Assembly: GCF_000010985.1 (NCBI RefSeq)
Contig: NC_013939.1
Location: 1,703,501-1,767,500, forward strand
Length of the DNA stretch: 64,000 nucleotides
Direction of reading: 5' to 3'
Origin: Deferribacter desulfuricans SSM1
GTDB taxonomy: Bacteria; Chrysiogenota; Deferribacteres; Deferribacterales; Deferribacteraceae
A program made the translations under genes and the position numbers. Shown here piece by piece: positions 50,856 through 60,275 of the stretch. Position 1 is the first letter of the stretch. Each line of letters starts with the position of its first letter. A model generated the notes under the pieces. It saw only the letters and a program-made list of their open reading frames with translations, had not been told where the DNA came from and ran no database searches.

Positions 50856-51974
50856 TTATTTGTGATTATATTTTTTAAGGTAGGAATATATTTCCTTAGC
50901 TGCTTGATAAGAAGGGTTTTCCACATTAAACATTTTTCCTATTTGAAATAAATATCCCTTATATTTTTCATATCCTGAAAAAATGATTGATGTATATTTG
51001 CTTAAGTTTTCAGGTGTTAATTCATCTTGAATCAATTCAGGGACAACTTCCTCACCTGCAATAATATTTGGCAAACCTATAAATTTAGTTCTAATTACTA
51101 ATCTTCCAATAATTTCTGTTAATTTACTAACTTTGTACATCAAAATTAAAGGTGTTCCAATTAGTGCGCTTTCTAATGTTGCAGTACCAGAGCACACCCA
51201 TAACAAATCGGAATATTTCATTACATCATAATTATAACCATCAATTATTTTAATCTTATCACTTAAATTATAATTTTTAAAAACATCTATATCCAAATTC
51301 TTTGCTTTAGCCAATAGATACTGGTAATTATCTCCTAACATTTCAACTGCGTCATTAATGGGAGATATCAAAGCTTCTATCTCTTTTTTTCTACTTCCAG
51401 GGAAAATACCAATAACCTTTTTATCACTTTTTAGTCCAAATTTTTTCTGAAATTCATTTTTGTTTTTAAAATTAAATTCAATATTATTAACAATTGGATT
51501 TCCGACAAATTTGGCGTTTACACCGTTTGATTTATATAATTCTTCTTCAAAAGGTAAAATGCATAAAGCTAAATCAACATATTTTTGTATCTTTTTTATC
51601 CGGCTAAAATGCCATGCCCATATTTGAGGGACAATATAATAGATAACTTTGTATCCATTCTCTTTTGCAAATTTGGCAAATCTTAAATTAAAGCCTGGAT
51701 AATCAACCAATATTACTGCATCAGGATTTACTTCAAGCAACTTACGTTTTAATGTCTTAAACATTTTAAAAATAAAAGGAGCTTTTTTAATAATACCATC
51801 TAAACCAATTATAGACATATCATTGATATGAAAAAACTGAACCTGACCCAAATCTTTTAAACGGTTCCCACCTGTGCCATAAAAAGAAAAATCCGCCATC
51901 TTTTTAAGATGGCGGATCATATTGCTTGCGTGTATATCGCCTGACTCTTCACCAGCTATCAAAAAAAGCTTCAT
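50856..51974 (-). CDS. lpxB: Lipid-A-disaccharide synthase
   Basis: A 372-residue GT19 glycosyltransferase with MKLFLIAGEESGDIHASNM, GIGGNRL-like YGTGGNRLKDLG, VDYPGFNLRFAK, YYIVPQIWAWHFSR and GIFPGSRKKEIE. Shows that the host makes lipid A and so has an outer membrane. It overlaps pilQ by one base. Confidence 0.93.
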   Translation of the reverse strand: MKLFLIAGEESGDIHASNMIRHLKKMADFSFYGTGGNRLKDLGQVQFFHINDMSIIGLDGIIKKAPFIFKMFKTLKRKLLEVNPDAVILVDYPGFNLRFAKFAKENGYKVIYYIVPQIWAWHFSRIKKIQKYVDLALCILPFEEELYKSNGVNAKFVGNPIVNNIEFNFKNKNEFQKKFGLKSDKKVIGIFPGSRKKEIEALISPINDAVEMLGDNYQYLLAKAKNLDIDVFKNYNLSDKIKIIDGYNYDVMKYSDLLWVCSGTATLESALIGTPLILMYKVSKLTEIIGRLVIRTKFIGLPNIIAGEEVVPELIQDELTPENLSKYTSIIFSGYEKYKGYLFQIGKMFNVENPSYQAAKEIYSYLKKYNHK

Positions 51975-54364
51975 TACTCCACAATCTTAGGAGTTATAAA
52001 TACTAAAAGTTCTCTTTTTGTAACAGTATTATTTTTTGCTCTAAATAGTGCGCCTAATATAGGTATTTTACTCAAAAAAGGAACTCCTTGATTAACTTCT
52101 GACTTTTCATCTTCATAAATACCGCCAATAACTGTCGTTTCACCATTTGCCAATAATACTTGAGTCTTAGCTTTTTTCTCCTCAGTTGTAGCTGTATTAG
52201 CAGTTACAGCACCAAGTGAACTTTTTTCAACTTCTATATCTAAATATATCATATTATTGCTTGTTATATGAGGTTTAATTTTTAACTTTATACCGACATC
52301 TACTTCTTCTGTTTCTGTATTATCACCTGTAGGTACAATTATAGCTGTACCACCACTTTTTATTTCAGCTTCTTGGTTATCAAGCGTTGTTATTCTTGGA
52401 CTAGAAATTGTTCTTACTTTGTTTTGACTTTCAAGAGCAGACAAAGCTATATCGAGATTAAAAGTTCTTGATAAATTACCAAGTGACAAAGCTAAAGCTC
52501 CAGCTGGAGCACCAACAGGCAAATTCACTACATAACCGGCTCCACCAATACCAGTACTTCCAGTATTCCCATTAACTGTAATTGTATTAGGAAAATTCAC
52601 TGAAGTTGAATTAACATTATAATTACCACCCCACTGAATACCTAAGTTTACATTATTTGTGTCAAATACTTCAACTATCCTTGCCTCTATAGTGACCTGA
52701 GGTGTCCTCTTATCAAGCTCTTCTAATAAATCCTTAGCCTGCTCTATAGCAGATTTTATATCTGTAATCACAAAACTATTTGATTTAGCATTAATTTCCA
52801 TCTTCCCTCTTGGGCTCAATACTGACTTAATAACAGAAGAGAATTCACTTGCATCAGCATATTTTACAAAAAGTGTTTCCGTTACCAACGGCTCAACTTT
52901 TTTTACAGCTTCTTTTTCTTTTAATTTGTTGAGTTCTTCCTGCTTCATCTGGGAATATCTATTTTTTGTAATAATCCAAACAAGATCATCATCTTCAATT
53001 TTTACAAGACCATTCTCTTTTAAAATCACGTCTAACGCCTTTGAATATGGGATATTTCTCACAAACAATGTCGCTTTACCTTTAACATCATTACTAAATA
53101 CCAGATTTTTATTTCGTCCAAAATAAATGAGTTTTATTGCTTCTCTAACATCCATATCTTTGATATTTAAAGTAATCAAATCCTCTTTTTTTGCCTTTTT
53201 ATCCTCTTTTTTTGACTCTAAAAGCTCTAAACCTTTCGAAAATTTAACAGTAGCCTTACTAAACTTTTCAAAACTACCACTGATTAAAACTCCCTCAGGT
53301 GCCATTTCAACGTTTGCATATATCTCAAAACCATTTGGAACAACCATAATTGCGGTTTTACCTTCATACTTTATCACTTTCAAATACTTAAAAGGTGAAC
53401 TTTCAGGAAAGTTAATGATATTTTTCACTTTTTTAAGAACAGTTACATCATCGTTAAAAACAACTAATAAATTGCCATTCACAATTTTTTTTGTAAAACT
53501 TACTCTACCAGTTGTTTTCAAAATAATACTTTGAAAAGTTTTTACTGATATAGTATCTATCGATAACAAATATTTTTTCTCTTGAGGTAACTTATCAAAC
53601 TGATTTGAAATAATTAACTGCGTTCCATCTTGTGCGGCAAAGACTGTTGTAGGTGATAATAACTTGAAAAGTACTCTAACTTTTTGTGGAGGATAATACT
53701 CTCCAACTTTTAAATACTTAACTAAACCAGTCCTAAATCTATAAAGTTTTTTAGATAAACCACTTTTAACATCAAAGAGATCTACATACAAATAACCATT
53801 ATCTAAATATCCATAATCATATCTCACAACACCATTTAATTTCAAACTTATATAAAGATTCCCACTATTAGATTCATTCTCAATATCTAACAATTTATTG
53901 CCAATAACAATATCTTCGACTTTTGGAGTCTCATACTTGATAGATTCACCCAATTCTTTTTCTTCTACCGAGATAGGTTCAAAAGTTAATTTTAGATTAT
54001 TGTTCCTTATATCATATTGATAGTGAACATCTTGTGTTAAAATAAATTCCACATTTGCACCAATAGAATCATGATAAACTAAAACATTTTTAATAATGTC
54101 ATCGTTATATTTAAACTTAATCAATTTTGAAGCAACATTAGTACTTGGAGTAATAATAATTAATTTATAAGGATTTTTAGAATAAAATACTTTTGGCTTT
54201 GCTGAATAGTTATATTGTAAATTTATACTGTATTTACTCTGGCTCTTTTCTATTTTTAAATCACTCAATTCTTTTGTATTTTTAACTTCAATTTTTTTTG
54301 TAGCACATGAAGCTAAAATTATTATAAAAAAGAGTACAAATATTTTTCTTAAATATAACTTCAT
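51974..54364 (-). CDS. pilQ: Type IV pilus secretin PilQ
   Basis: A 796-residue outer-membrane secretin. A lipoprotein-type signal (IILASCATK) begins it. AMIN-type domains follow, then an STN/N1 region (about 395-530; LNIKDMDVREAIKLIYF). The secretin domain ends with GIYEDEKSEVNQGVPFLSKIPILGALFRAK and FITPKIVE. Lipidated PilQ is less usual and may insert without a pilotin. Confidence 0.92.
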   Translation of the reverse strand: MKLYLRKIFVLFFIIILASCATKKIEVKNTKELSDLKIEKSQSKYSINLQYNYSAKPKVFYSKNPYKLIIITPSTNVASKLIKFKYNDDIIKNVLVYHDSIGANVEFILTQDVHYQYDIRNNNLKLTFEPISVEEKELGESIKYETPKVEDIVIGNKLLDIENESNSGNLYISLKLNGVVRYDYGYLDNGYLYVDLFDVKSGLSKKLYRFRTGLVKYLKVGEYYPPQKVRVLFKLLSPTTVFAAQDGTQLIISNQFDKLPQEKKYLLSIDTISVKTFQSIILKTTGRVSFTKKIVNGNLLVVFNDDVTVLKKVKNIINFPESSPFKYLKVIKYEGKTAIMVVPNGFEIYANVEMAPEGVLISGSFEKFSKATVKFSKGLELLESKKEDKKAKKEDLITLNIKDMDVREAIKLIYFGRNKNLVFSNDVKGKATLFVRNIPYSKALDVILKENGLVKIEDDDLVWIITKNRYSQMKQEELNKLKEKEAVKKVEPLVTETLFVKYADASEFSSVIKSVLSPRGKMEINAKSNSFVITDIKSAIEQAKDLLEELDKRTPQVTIEARIVEVFDTNNVNLGIQWGGNYNVNSTSVNFPNTITVNGNTGSTGIGGAGYVVNLPVGAPAGALALSLGNLSRTFNLDIALSALESQNKVRTISSPRITTLDNQEAEIKSGGTAIIVPTGDNTETEEVDVGIKLKIKPHITSNNMIYLDIEVEKSSLGAVTANTATTEEKKAKTQVLLANGETTVIGGIYEDEKSEVNQGVPFLSKIPILGALFRAKNNTVTKRELLVFITPKIVE

Positions 54365-54894
54365 TATTTACCCTCCTTCTGGGTTAAATATATCTCTTTT
54401 AAATCTGTTTTTACATTTCCAAATATATCTTTTTCTGTTTGTCTAACTACCATCATATCCTCACTGATAGTTATTATTTTGCCTCTCATAGAACCTATTT
54501 CATCTCCAACTTTTACATAAAAAGTGTTTCCATTTGCATCAATAACACCTATATTTCCAAAAGTACTTTTCAAGATACCTACAAGTTTTAACTGATCAAG
54601 ATTTAATGACAATAAAGGATTACCTTCAGAAACACTTTCCTGGTTAGCTTTATACAAATCAACAACAGACTCAAAAGGGTTTTTTGATGCTTCATAATTC
54701 AAAGGAACATATTTGTTTACAAACAGAGATTTCAATTTTTCTTCCTGTTTTGTTAATGTTTTATTATCTATTTGGAAACTGACTTTTTTGACATTTCTTT
54801 TTATTGTTTTAGGCTTAAATTCAGGTATACTACTGTCACAACCAATAGCAACTACAAATAAAACTAATATAAAAACATTTAGTAATATTCTCAT
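54364..54894 (-). CDS. pilP: Type IV pilus lipoprotein PilP
   Basis: A 176-residue protein with a lipobox (FVVAIGCDSS) and a PilP beta domain: NPLLSLNLDQLKLVGILKS, IGVIDANGNTFYVKVGDEIG and EIYLTQKE. Joins PilMNO to PilQ. Overlaps pilQ by one base and pilO by four. Confidence 0.87.
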   Translation of the reverse strand: MRILLNVFILVLFVVAIGCDSSIPEFKPKTIKRNVKKVSFQIDNKTLTKQEEKLKSLFVNKYVPLNYEASKNPFESVVDLYKANQESVSEGNPLLSLNLDQLKLVGILKSTFGNIGVIDANGNTFYVKVGDEIGSMRGKIITISEDMMVVRQTEKDIFGNVKTDLKEIYLTQKEGK

Positions 54895-55469
54895 TTTTTC
54901 GCTCCAGATCCTGAAACATTAAACATATAAGAATTCATGTTAATATTAGAACGCAAAACAAAATTTCCTGCTTTATCTTTATATGGATTTATAGAGATGT
55001 CGTTTATATTAATGATTTTATTTAAATAATTTAATCGATAAATAAAATTTACCAAACTTAAATAATCGCCTTCTACATTAATTTTAAATCTTACAGCAGA
55101 ATGAAAATCATCAATCCTTTTTACCCCTGTTGGTTGAAATAAAGTAACTTTAAGTCCATTGTTCTCTGCTAAATTTACTATCTCATCATACAGAACATTA
55201 TAGCTTTTCTCATTTGGCAATATCTTTAAAACCATCTTAAATTGATTTTCTACTATCTGAAGTTCTTTTTTAAACTTATCATAACTCAATTGAACAGGTC
55301 TTAACTTTGCTACAGACAGTGCAAGTCTATCATACCTTTTCTTTAAGTTATTTATTTCTTCAACTTGCGGCTTATAACTAAAAAAGTAATAAACAACTAC
55401 AATTGCTACTATTATTAAAATCTCTAACAATAATCTAATTTTTAGTGGCACCTTATTTAAAAAATTCAT
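54891..55469 (-). CDS. pilO: Type IV pilus inner-membrane protein PilO
   Basis: A 192-residue protein with one N-terminal helix (LLEILIIVAIVVVYYFFSY), a coiled segment and a ferredoxin-like PilO fold with FKINVEGDYLSLVNFIYRLN. ATG 55469 is preferred to the GTG three codons earlier, because GGGTGG precedes it. Pairs with PilN. Confidence 0.87.
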   Translation of the reverse strand: MNFLNKVPLKIRLLLEILIIVAIVVVYYFFSYKPQVEEINNLKKRYDRLALSVAKLRPVQLSYDKFKKELQIVENQFKMVLKILPNEKSYNVLYDEIVNLAENNGLKVTLFQPTGVKRIDDFHSAVRFKINVEGDYLSLVNFIYRLNYLNKIININDISINPYKDKAGNFVLRSNINMNSYMFNVSGSGAKK

Positions 55470-55470
55470 T

Positions 55471-56016
55471 TTAACCACCCAAATTTACTTTAGCTGTAAT
55501 ACTAAAATTATTAATATCAATACCTTCTACCTGATTCTTTCTTACAACTTTTAAGTCTATATCTCTAAAAAAATCTGTTTTATACATATTCAAAATAAAC
55601 TCATTGACAGAACTACTTCTTAAAGAAGATACCTCCAAACTTATTTTACCACCTTTATAATTAAATTTTCTAACCCATACATCTTGTGGTAATGATTTTT
55701 CAAGTTTAGTCAAAATATTGTAATAATCCTTTTGCCCCTGTTTTAAGTTAATCACTAAATCAATTTTCTTCTGCAATTCCTGCTTCTTCCTTTTAAGCTC
55801 TTTTACTTCTCTATCAATTTTCCTCAACTTTTTAAGTTCTCTTTCTAATTTTGTTATTTCTCTTTTGATCAACCCTTTTTGTTCATTAAGTTTACTATTA
55901 ATGTTAAATATACCAAAAACAATAACACCTATAACTAACAAAAAAACTATCAACTCTAAATAAACACCTTGCAACCTAAACTTTTTCTTTTTGGGAATTA
56001 AATTAATCCTAATCAT
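55471..56016 (-). CDS. pilN: Type IV pilus inner-membrane protein PilN
   Basis: A 181-residue protein. It begins MIRINLIPKKKKFR, the conserved PilN segment that binds PilM, then has one helix, a long Lys/Glu coiled coil (about 45-90) and the PilN fold with LEKSLPQDVWVRKFNYKGG. Overlaps pilM by four bases. Confidence 0.88.
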   Translation of the reverse strand: MIRINLIPKKKKFRLQGVYLELIVFLLVIGVIVFGIFNINSKLNEQKGLIKREITKLERELKKLRKIDREVKELKRKKQELQKKIDLVINLKQGQKDYYNILTKLEKSLPQDVWVRKFNYKGGKISLEVSSLRSSSVNEFILNMYKTDFFRDIDLKVVRKNQVEGIDINNFSITAKVNLGG

Positions 56017-57050
56017 TTTTCATCCACTCTTCTTAATGATAAACCACATGCAACATTAAATTGATATAAATGCTTGGTCAACAAGTCTTGATCAATTTGT
56101 TTGGAAATATCAAAGTTTGCAAACGGATTAAACATAGCCACTTCAACTTCAGTCACTTTTTCAATGGTATCCTTTAACTGAAAAACATTTGCTCCACCGC
56201 CACAAATAAATACTTTATCAACTACAAGTTGCGTTGTAGTATAAAAGTAGTTCATACTATTGCGAATTTCATTAGCCAGTTTTTCATTAAATTGCTCAAC
56301 ACTTCTGCGCAGTTCATCATCAAACTCAATATTTTCTTTATCAAGAAGTTTCGCTTTAGCATCTTCATATATTAAACCATGATTTTTTTGTATTTCTTCG
56401 ATGCACTGCTTAACACCAAAATCAATTGTTCTTGAAAATTCATACAACCCATTTTTAATATATACCAACAATGTTGTTGCATGACCAACATTTACAATTA
56501 GATTAACTCCATCTTCTCTACCATAATTCATTTCAAAACAATTAATCAAAGTAAAGATCTCCAAATCTATGATAGACAGTTTAAGCTTTGCTGACTCAAT
56601 AACGGAAGAAACATCTGATATTAAATCTTTCCTGGCAACTGCTAAAATCACCTCAGCCTGCCCTATTTCATCATTAAATTCAATTATCTCATAATCTAAA
56701 TTCACATCCTCAATGTTCATCTGGATATACTGCTCAGCATCCCACCTAAATGTTTCATCAAAATTCTTCTTATCAGGGACATTCACTTGCAATCTTTTTG
56801 CAATCACATCGTTCCCTTTTAAAGCAACACCCACATATTTATGACTAAACTTTCCCCTTTTGAATGCTTCAACAACTGTATTTATCACTTCACCATAATC
56901 AACAATTGAGCCCTCAGAGATCGCATCCTCAGGTAACTCTTCAATAACTGCTTTGACAAGTTCATAGCCACCTTTTTTACTTTTTAACTCAACCATTTTA
57001 ACGGTATTACTTCCTATATCAATCCCAATTACATTTCTCTTTTTAAACAT
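56013..57050 (-). CDS. pilM: Type IV pilus actin-like ATPase PilM
   Basis: A 345-residue cytoplasmic actin-fold protein with GIDIGSNTVKMVEL, LIVNVGHATTLLVYIKNG and VFICGGGANVFQL. Anchors the PilNO complex. First gene of pilMNOPQ. The preceding hisI gene ends two bases upstream, so the pil genes may share its promoter. Confidence 0.9.
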   Translation of the reverse strand: MFKKRNVIGIDIGSNTVKMVELKSKKGGYELVKAVIEELPEDAISEGSIVDYGEVINTVVEAFKRGKFSHKYVGVALKGNDVIAKRLQVNVPDKKNFDETFRWDAEQYIQMNIEDVNLDYEIIEFNDEIGQAEVILAVARKDLISDVSSVIESAKLKLSIIDLEIFTLINCFEMNYGREDGVNLIVNVGHATTLLVYIKNGLYEFSRTIDFGVKQCIEEIQKNHGLIYEDAKAKLLDKENIEFDDELRRSVEQFNEKLANEIRNSMNYFYTTTQLVVDKVFICGGGANVFQLKDTIEKVTEVEVAMFNPFANFDISKQIDQDLLTKHLYQFNVACGLSLRRVDEK

Positions 57051-57052
57051 AT

Positions 57053-57385
57053 TTAAGCCCCATATATCTTTTCAAAAAAACAACTTTTATTTCCAGTATG
57101 ACAAGCAACACCTATTTGATCCACTTTAAATAAAAGACAATCCCCATCACAATCAACATATATTTCTTTGACCTTTTGTATATGACCTGATGTTTCACCT
57201 TTCATCCAAATCCTGTTTTTGCTTCTTGAAAAATAATGACAGTTGCCACTTTCTACCGTTAATTTTAAAGCTTCTTGATTTACATAAGCTTGCATAAGAA
57301 CTTGTGACGTTTTGAAATCCTGAATAATAACAGGTACTAAATTATTCATCTTTTCCCAATCAATCTTTTTCAACAAATCTTTCAT
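57053..57385 (-). CDS. hisI: Phosphoribosyl-AMP cyclohydrolase
   Basis: A 110-residue HisI domain alone, without fused HisE. Metal and substrate motifs: VLMQAYVNQEALKLT, SRSKNRIWMKGETSGH, DCDGDCLLFKV and ACHTGNKSCF. Histidine biosynthesis step 3. No other his gene is near. Confidence 0.93.
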   Translation of the reverse strand: MKDLLKKIDWEKMNNLVPVIIQDFKTSQVLMQAYVNQEALKLTVESGNCHYFSRSKNRIWMKGETSGHIQKVKEIYVDCDGDCLLFKVDQIGVACHTGNKSCFFEKIYGA

Positions 57386-57427
57386 AATAAAATTTTAACA
57401 TATTTTTAATTATTGGCAAGTCTAATA

Positions 57428-57673
57428 TTAATTTTTTTTAATTTTTTTTAATTTTTTTAGGATATTAGCTTCTTCATCATTTGTTAACGAAAGTCCTCTT
57501 TGCTTCATAGCATAAATAGTGTGTTCCCAACTTTTATTCCCATCATAACTATAAACTATTGATACTGAATGACATAAACCACACTTTGATTCAATCAAAG
57601 GATCTTTTTTACTGTTACAGCTAACAAATACGAGGCAAAAGCTCACCAACAGGTATATCAACAACTCTTTCAC
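57428..57673 (-). CDS. Small monohaem c-type lipoprotein
   Basis: An 81-residue protein with a lipoprotein signal (LLVSFCLVFVSCNS, Cys19) and one haem motif CGLCHS. The rest is short (KSWEHTIYAMKQRGLSLTNDEE), like the minimal haem domain of small class I cytochromes. I start at GTG 57673, six bases after AGAGG; the frame stays open 12 codons further inside hypE but with no start signal. Its start overlaps the end of hypE by 53 bases. It probably exchanges electrons at the membrane; partner unknown. Confidence 0.65.
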   Translation of the reverse strand: MKELLIYLLVSFCLVFVSCNSKKDPLIESKCGLCHSVSIVYSYDGNKSWEHTIYAMKQRGLSLTNDEEANILKKLKKIKKN

Positions 57674-58601
57674 CACCAACCTCTGTTTTAAGTAACACCA
57701 TATTTTCATTTATCACTTCCCCAACGATTTCAGCTTTTCTACCATTTTCACTTTCTCTGATAATATTAACAGCATCGTTTGCATAATCAGAATCAACAAT
57801 TAAAACAGCTACCCCTTCATTTGCCATTTGCAAAGGATTCATGCCAATCATTTCACAAAAATATTTAACATTATCGCTAATAGGGATTTTACTTTCATGA
57901 AGATAAAATCCAAATTTAATTTTAGAAGTTATTTCATTCAAAACAGCAGCAACCCCACCCCTTGTTGCATCTCTACAAAAAGAAACTTTATCATAATCAA
58001 GACCTTTTATAACATCATACAAATTGCAACAATCAGATTCAATATCACCTTCAAACCCCAAATCACCTCTTGTTAATAAAATAGATACTGAATGCCTAGC
58101 AATATCAGAAGTTATAATCACTTTATCACCTAATTTAATATTAGAATAATCATTTAAATCTTTACGCAACTTACCAATACCTGTGGTATTTATAATTGGA
58201 GTTGTTATACCATCAACAACTTTTGTATCACCAGTTACAATTTCTACACCAACTAAATCCGCAGCTTTTTTTGTAGAATCTAAAATTTTTTCAAGCTTAT
58301 TCCAGTCATACCCATCAGGTAATACCAGTGAAAAACTTAAATATTCTGGGATTCCACCACTCACTGCAATATCGTTGCATGTGCCAAAAACTGAAAGTTT
58401 ACCAATATCACCACCTGGAAAAAATTCAGGATAAATAGTAAAAGAATCTGTACTAATTAAAATAGGTGAAGATATTTCTATTAAACTTGCATCTCTGAGC
58501 TTATTTAGTTTATCATTACTAAATCGTTTTACAATCTCTTCATTTATAAACTTATTTGTACCAGCTCCACCACTACCAATAGATTTTGTAACGATTTTCA
58601 T
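57621..58601 (-). CDS. hypE: Hydrogenase maturation protein HypE
   Basis: This 326-residue protein has SGGAGTNKFINEEI in the N-terminal region, a PurM-like fold (GDTKVVDGITTPIINTTGIG, RDATRGGVAAVLNEI) and the C-terminal PRIC whose last Cys carries the cyanide precursor. Makes the CN ligands of NiFe-hydrogenase with HypF. Overlaps hypD by four bases. Confidence 0.95.
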   Translation of the reverse strand: MKIVTKSIGSGGAGTNKFINEEIVKRFSNDKLNKLRDASLIEISSPILISTDSFTIYPEFFPGGDIGKLSVFGTCNDIAVSGGIPEYLSFSLVLPDGYDWNKLEKILDSTKKAADLVGVEIVTGDTKVVDGITTPIINTTGIGKLRKDLNDYSNIKLGDKVIITSDIARHSVSILLTRGDLGFEGDIESDCCNLYDVIKGLDYDKVSFCRDATRGGVAAVLNEITSKIKFGFYLHESKIPISDNVKYFCEMIGMNPLQMANEGVAVLIVDSDYANDAVNIIRESENGRKAEIVGEVINENMVLLKTEVGGERVVDIPVGELLPRIC

Positions 58602-59695
58602 TTCCTTTTCCTCTCGTATTTATAATAAGCTGCACACGTCCCTTCACTTGAGACCATACAAGGGCCAACAGGATTCTCTGGATTACAAACATTTTCAAAC
58701 AAACCACATTCATAAGGTTTAATCAATCCTAACAATACCTCTCCACAGCGACAACCTTTTATTTCACTCTTATGATCTACAAATACATTAAACTTTTTAA
58801 CAGCATCAAATCTATCATATTTTTCTCTAAGTTTTAATCCACTATCTTTTACTATACCAATCCCTCTCCAATAACTATCAGACTCCTCAAACACTTCATG
58901 CATCAGCTCTAAAGCTTTCTTATTACCATCAGATTTAACAACTCTTTTATATGCATTATCAACAAAATAATTTCCATCATTCACTTGTTTAATAAGCTTA
59001 TATATCCCTAATAAAATATCAATTGGTTCAAAACCTGTAATGACACATGCAAAACCATTATCTACTAAAGGAAGGTACAAACTTTCTCCTGTTATCACTG
59101 AAACATGCCCCGGGCACAAGAACCCATCTATCTTCACAATCTTTTGCTTAGCAATAAATTCTAAAATATTTGGCATTGTTTTATTCATAACAAATAGATA
59201 AACATTATCAATTGTTTCATTTTCTAATACTTTAACAAGTGCTGCCGAAGGTGGAGTAGTTGTTTCAAAACCTATACTTAAAAACACAATACTTTTATCT
59301 CTATTCTGCTTTGCCATTTTTATTACATCAAGAGGTGAAAAAACTGTCCGAATATCATACCCTAAACTTTTTAATTTCAACAAATTATCTCCTGAAGAAC
59401 CAGGGACTTTTAAAAGATCACCATAAGTTGCAATAATAGGCTTATTTTCTTTTATTAAGTCAAAAACAGCGTCAATCTCCCCTTGTGATGTTACACAAAC
59501 AGGGCAACCAGGTCCGGAAATAAGCTCAACATTTTCAGGCAAAAGGGACCTTATCCCAAATTTAGAAATAGACATTGTATGCGTGCCACACACTTCCATA
59601 AACCTATATATTTTATCTTTCTTTACCAAACCATTGATTTTTTTTATTAACAATTTAACTTTTCCCAAATTTCTAAACTCAGAAATCATCTTCAT
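58598..59695 (-). CDS. hypD: Hydrogenase maturation protein HypD
   Basis: A 365-residue protein with all HypD landmarks: MEVCGTHTMSI, ISGPGCPVCVT, FLSIGFETTTPPSAA, GFLCPGHVSVITG and CRCGEVLLG for the 4Fe-4S cluster. Assembles Fe(CN)2CO with HypC. ATG 59695 lies seven bases after GGAG; ATG 59689 is possible. Overlaps hypC by 17 bases. Confidence 0.94.
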   Translation of the reverse strand: MKMISEFRNLGKVKLLIKKINGLVKKDKIYRFMEVCGTHTMSISKFGIRSLLPENVELISGPGCPVCVTSQGEIDAVFDLIKENKPIIATYGDLLKVPGSSGDNLLKLKSLGYDIRTVFSPLDVIKMAKQNRDKSIVFLSIGFETTTPPSAALVKVLENETIDNVYLFVMNKTMPNILEFIAKQKIVKIDGFLCPGHVSVITGESLYLPLVDNGFACVITGFEPIDILLGIYKLIKQVNDGNYFVDNAYKRVVKSDGNKKALELMHEVFEESDSYWRGIGIVKDSGLKLREKYDRFDAVKKFNVFVDHKSEIKGCRCGEVLLGLIKPYECGLFENVCNPENPVGPCMVSSEGTCAAYYKYERKRK

Positions 59696-59906
59696 CAACA
59701 AACTCCAAAATAGTCTTAAGTGTTTCTTCAGCTTCTTTTGGATCCATCTTAGCTATAGCAAAACCAACATGCACCATCACGTAATCACCAACTTCAATAT
59801 CCTCTGCAAGCATCATAGTTGAAACTTCTCTCTTGGTGCCTGCAATATCAACAACAGCTGAAAACTCTTTTAGCTCAACCACCTTACCAGGTAATCCAAG
59901 ACACAT
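59679..59906 (-). CDS. hypC: Hydrogenase maturation chaperone HypC
   Basis: A 75-residue protein with the essential MCLGLPGKVVE start (Cys2) and GDYVMVHVGFAIAKMD. First gene of hypCDE as found here. hypA, hypB and hypF are not in the window, but the cytosolic GTPase at 6646 is not HypB by its cofactor motifs. Confidence 0.94.
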   Translation of the reverse strand: MCLGLPGKVVELKEFSAVVDIAGTKREVSTMMLAEDIEVGDYVMVHVGFAIAKMDPKEAEETLKTILEFVDEDDF

Positions 59907-59939
59907 AAACTACCCTCTCTTTCATTAAAAATTTATGTT

Positions 59940-60093
59940 GAGGATATTGCGCAATAAACTAACATATTGACAATTATCATAATCATAAGTTTGCTTCCTC
60001 GCATTCGCTCCTCGCAATGACTGGAAATGGGTCATTGCGAGCAGTAGCGAAGCAATCTAGCATATTTTGCATCTATTTCTGTGCAATACCCTC
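59940..60093. repeat. MITE-like palindromic repeat, copy C
   Basis: The ends GAGGATATTGCGCAATA (59940-59956) and GTGCAATACCCTC (60081-60093) are inverted copies. The core 59989-60058 is palindromic, with CTCGCAATGAC against GTCATTGCGAG and GAAGCAATCT at the end. It shares TTGACAATTATCATAATCAT with copy A. The gap to 60275 otherwise holds an orphan end and a terminator. Confidence 0.65.
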
Positions 60094-60164
60094 TAAACAT
60101 TTCTATATAAAATTTGATCTCACTGATAATATACCGAATTTTTCAGCTACACAACATAAACATT

Positions 60165-60180
60165 GAGGCTGTTGCACAAT
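60165..60180. repeat. Orphan repeat end
   Basis: GAGGCTGTTGCACAAT matches the outer end of the MITE-like elements (compare 1751-1767 and the complement of 1943-1956) but is not followed by a core. Possibly a deletion remnant. Confidence 0.4.
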
Positions 60181-60245
60181 GGAAAAAATTTTTTTATTTA
60201 CGAGATGTATAATAAATTGAGTTAGATTTAAATTAGATTCAAAAT

Positions 60246-60274
60246 AAAAAAGGGAAGGAAGCCCTTCCCTTTTT
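60246..60274 (-). terminator. Terminator of the cytochrome/atp operon
   Basis: The arms AAAGGGAAGG (60249-60258) and CCTTCCCTTT (60263-60272) give a 10-bp stem with loop AAGC, followed by T residues on the minus strand. Confidence 0.85.
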
Positions 60275-60275
60275 A

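Noticed and set aside
57431-57462. Poly-T runs that might cause slippage
   Set aside because: They encode the Lys/Asn-rich tail of the small lipoprotein; no alternative frame gives a sensible product.
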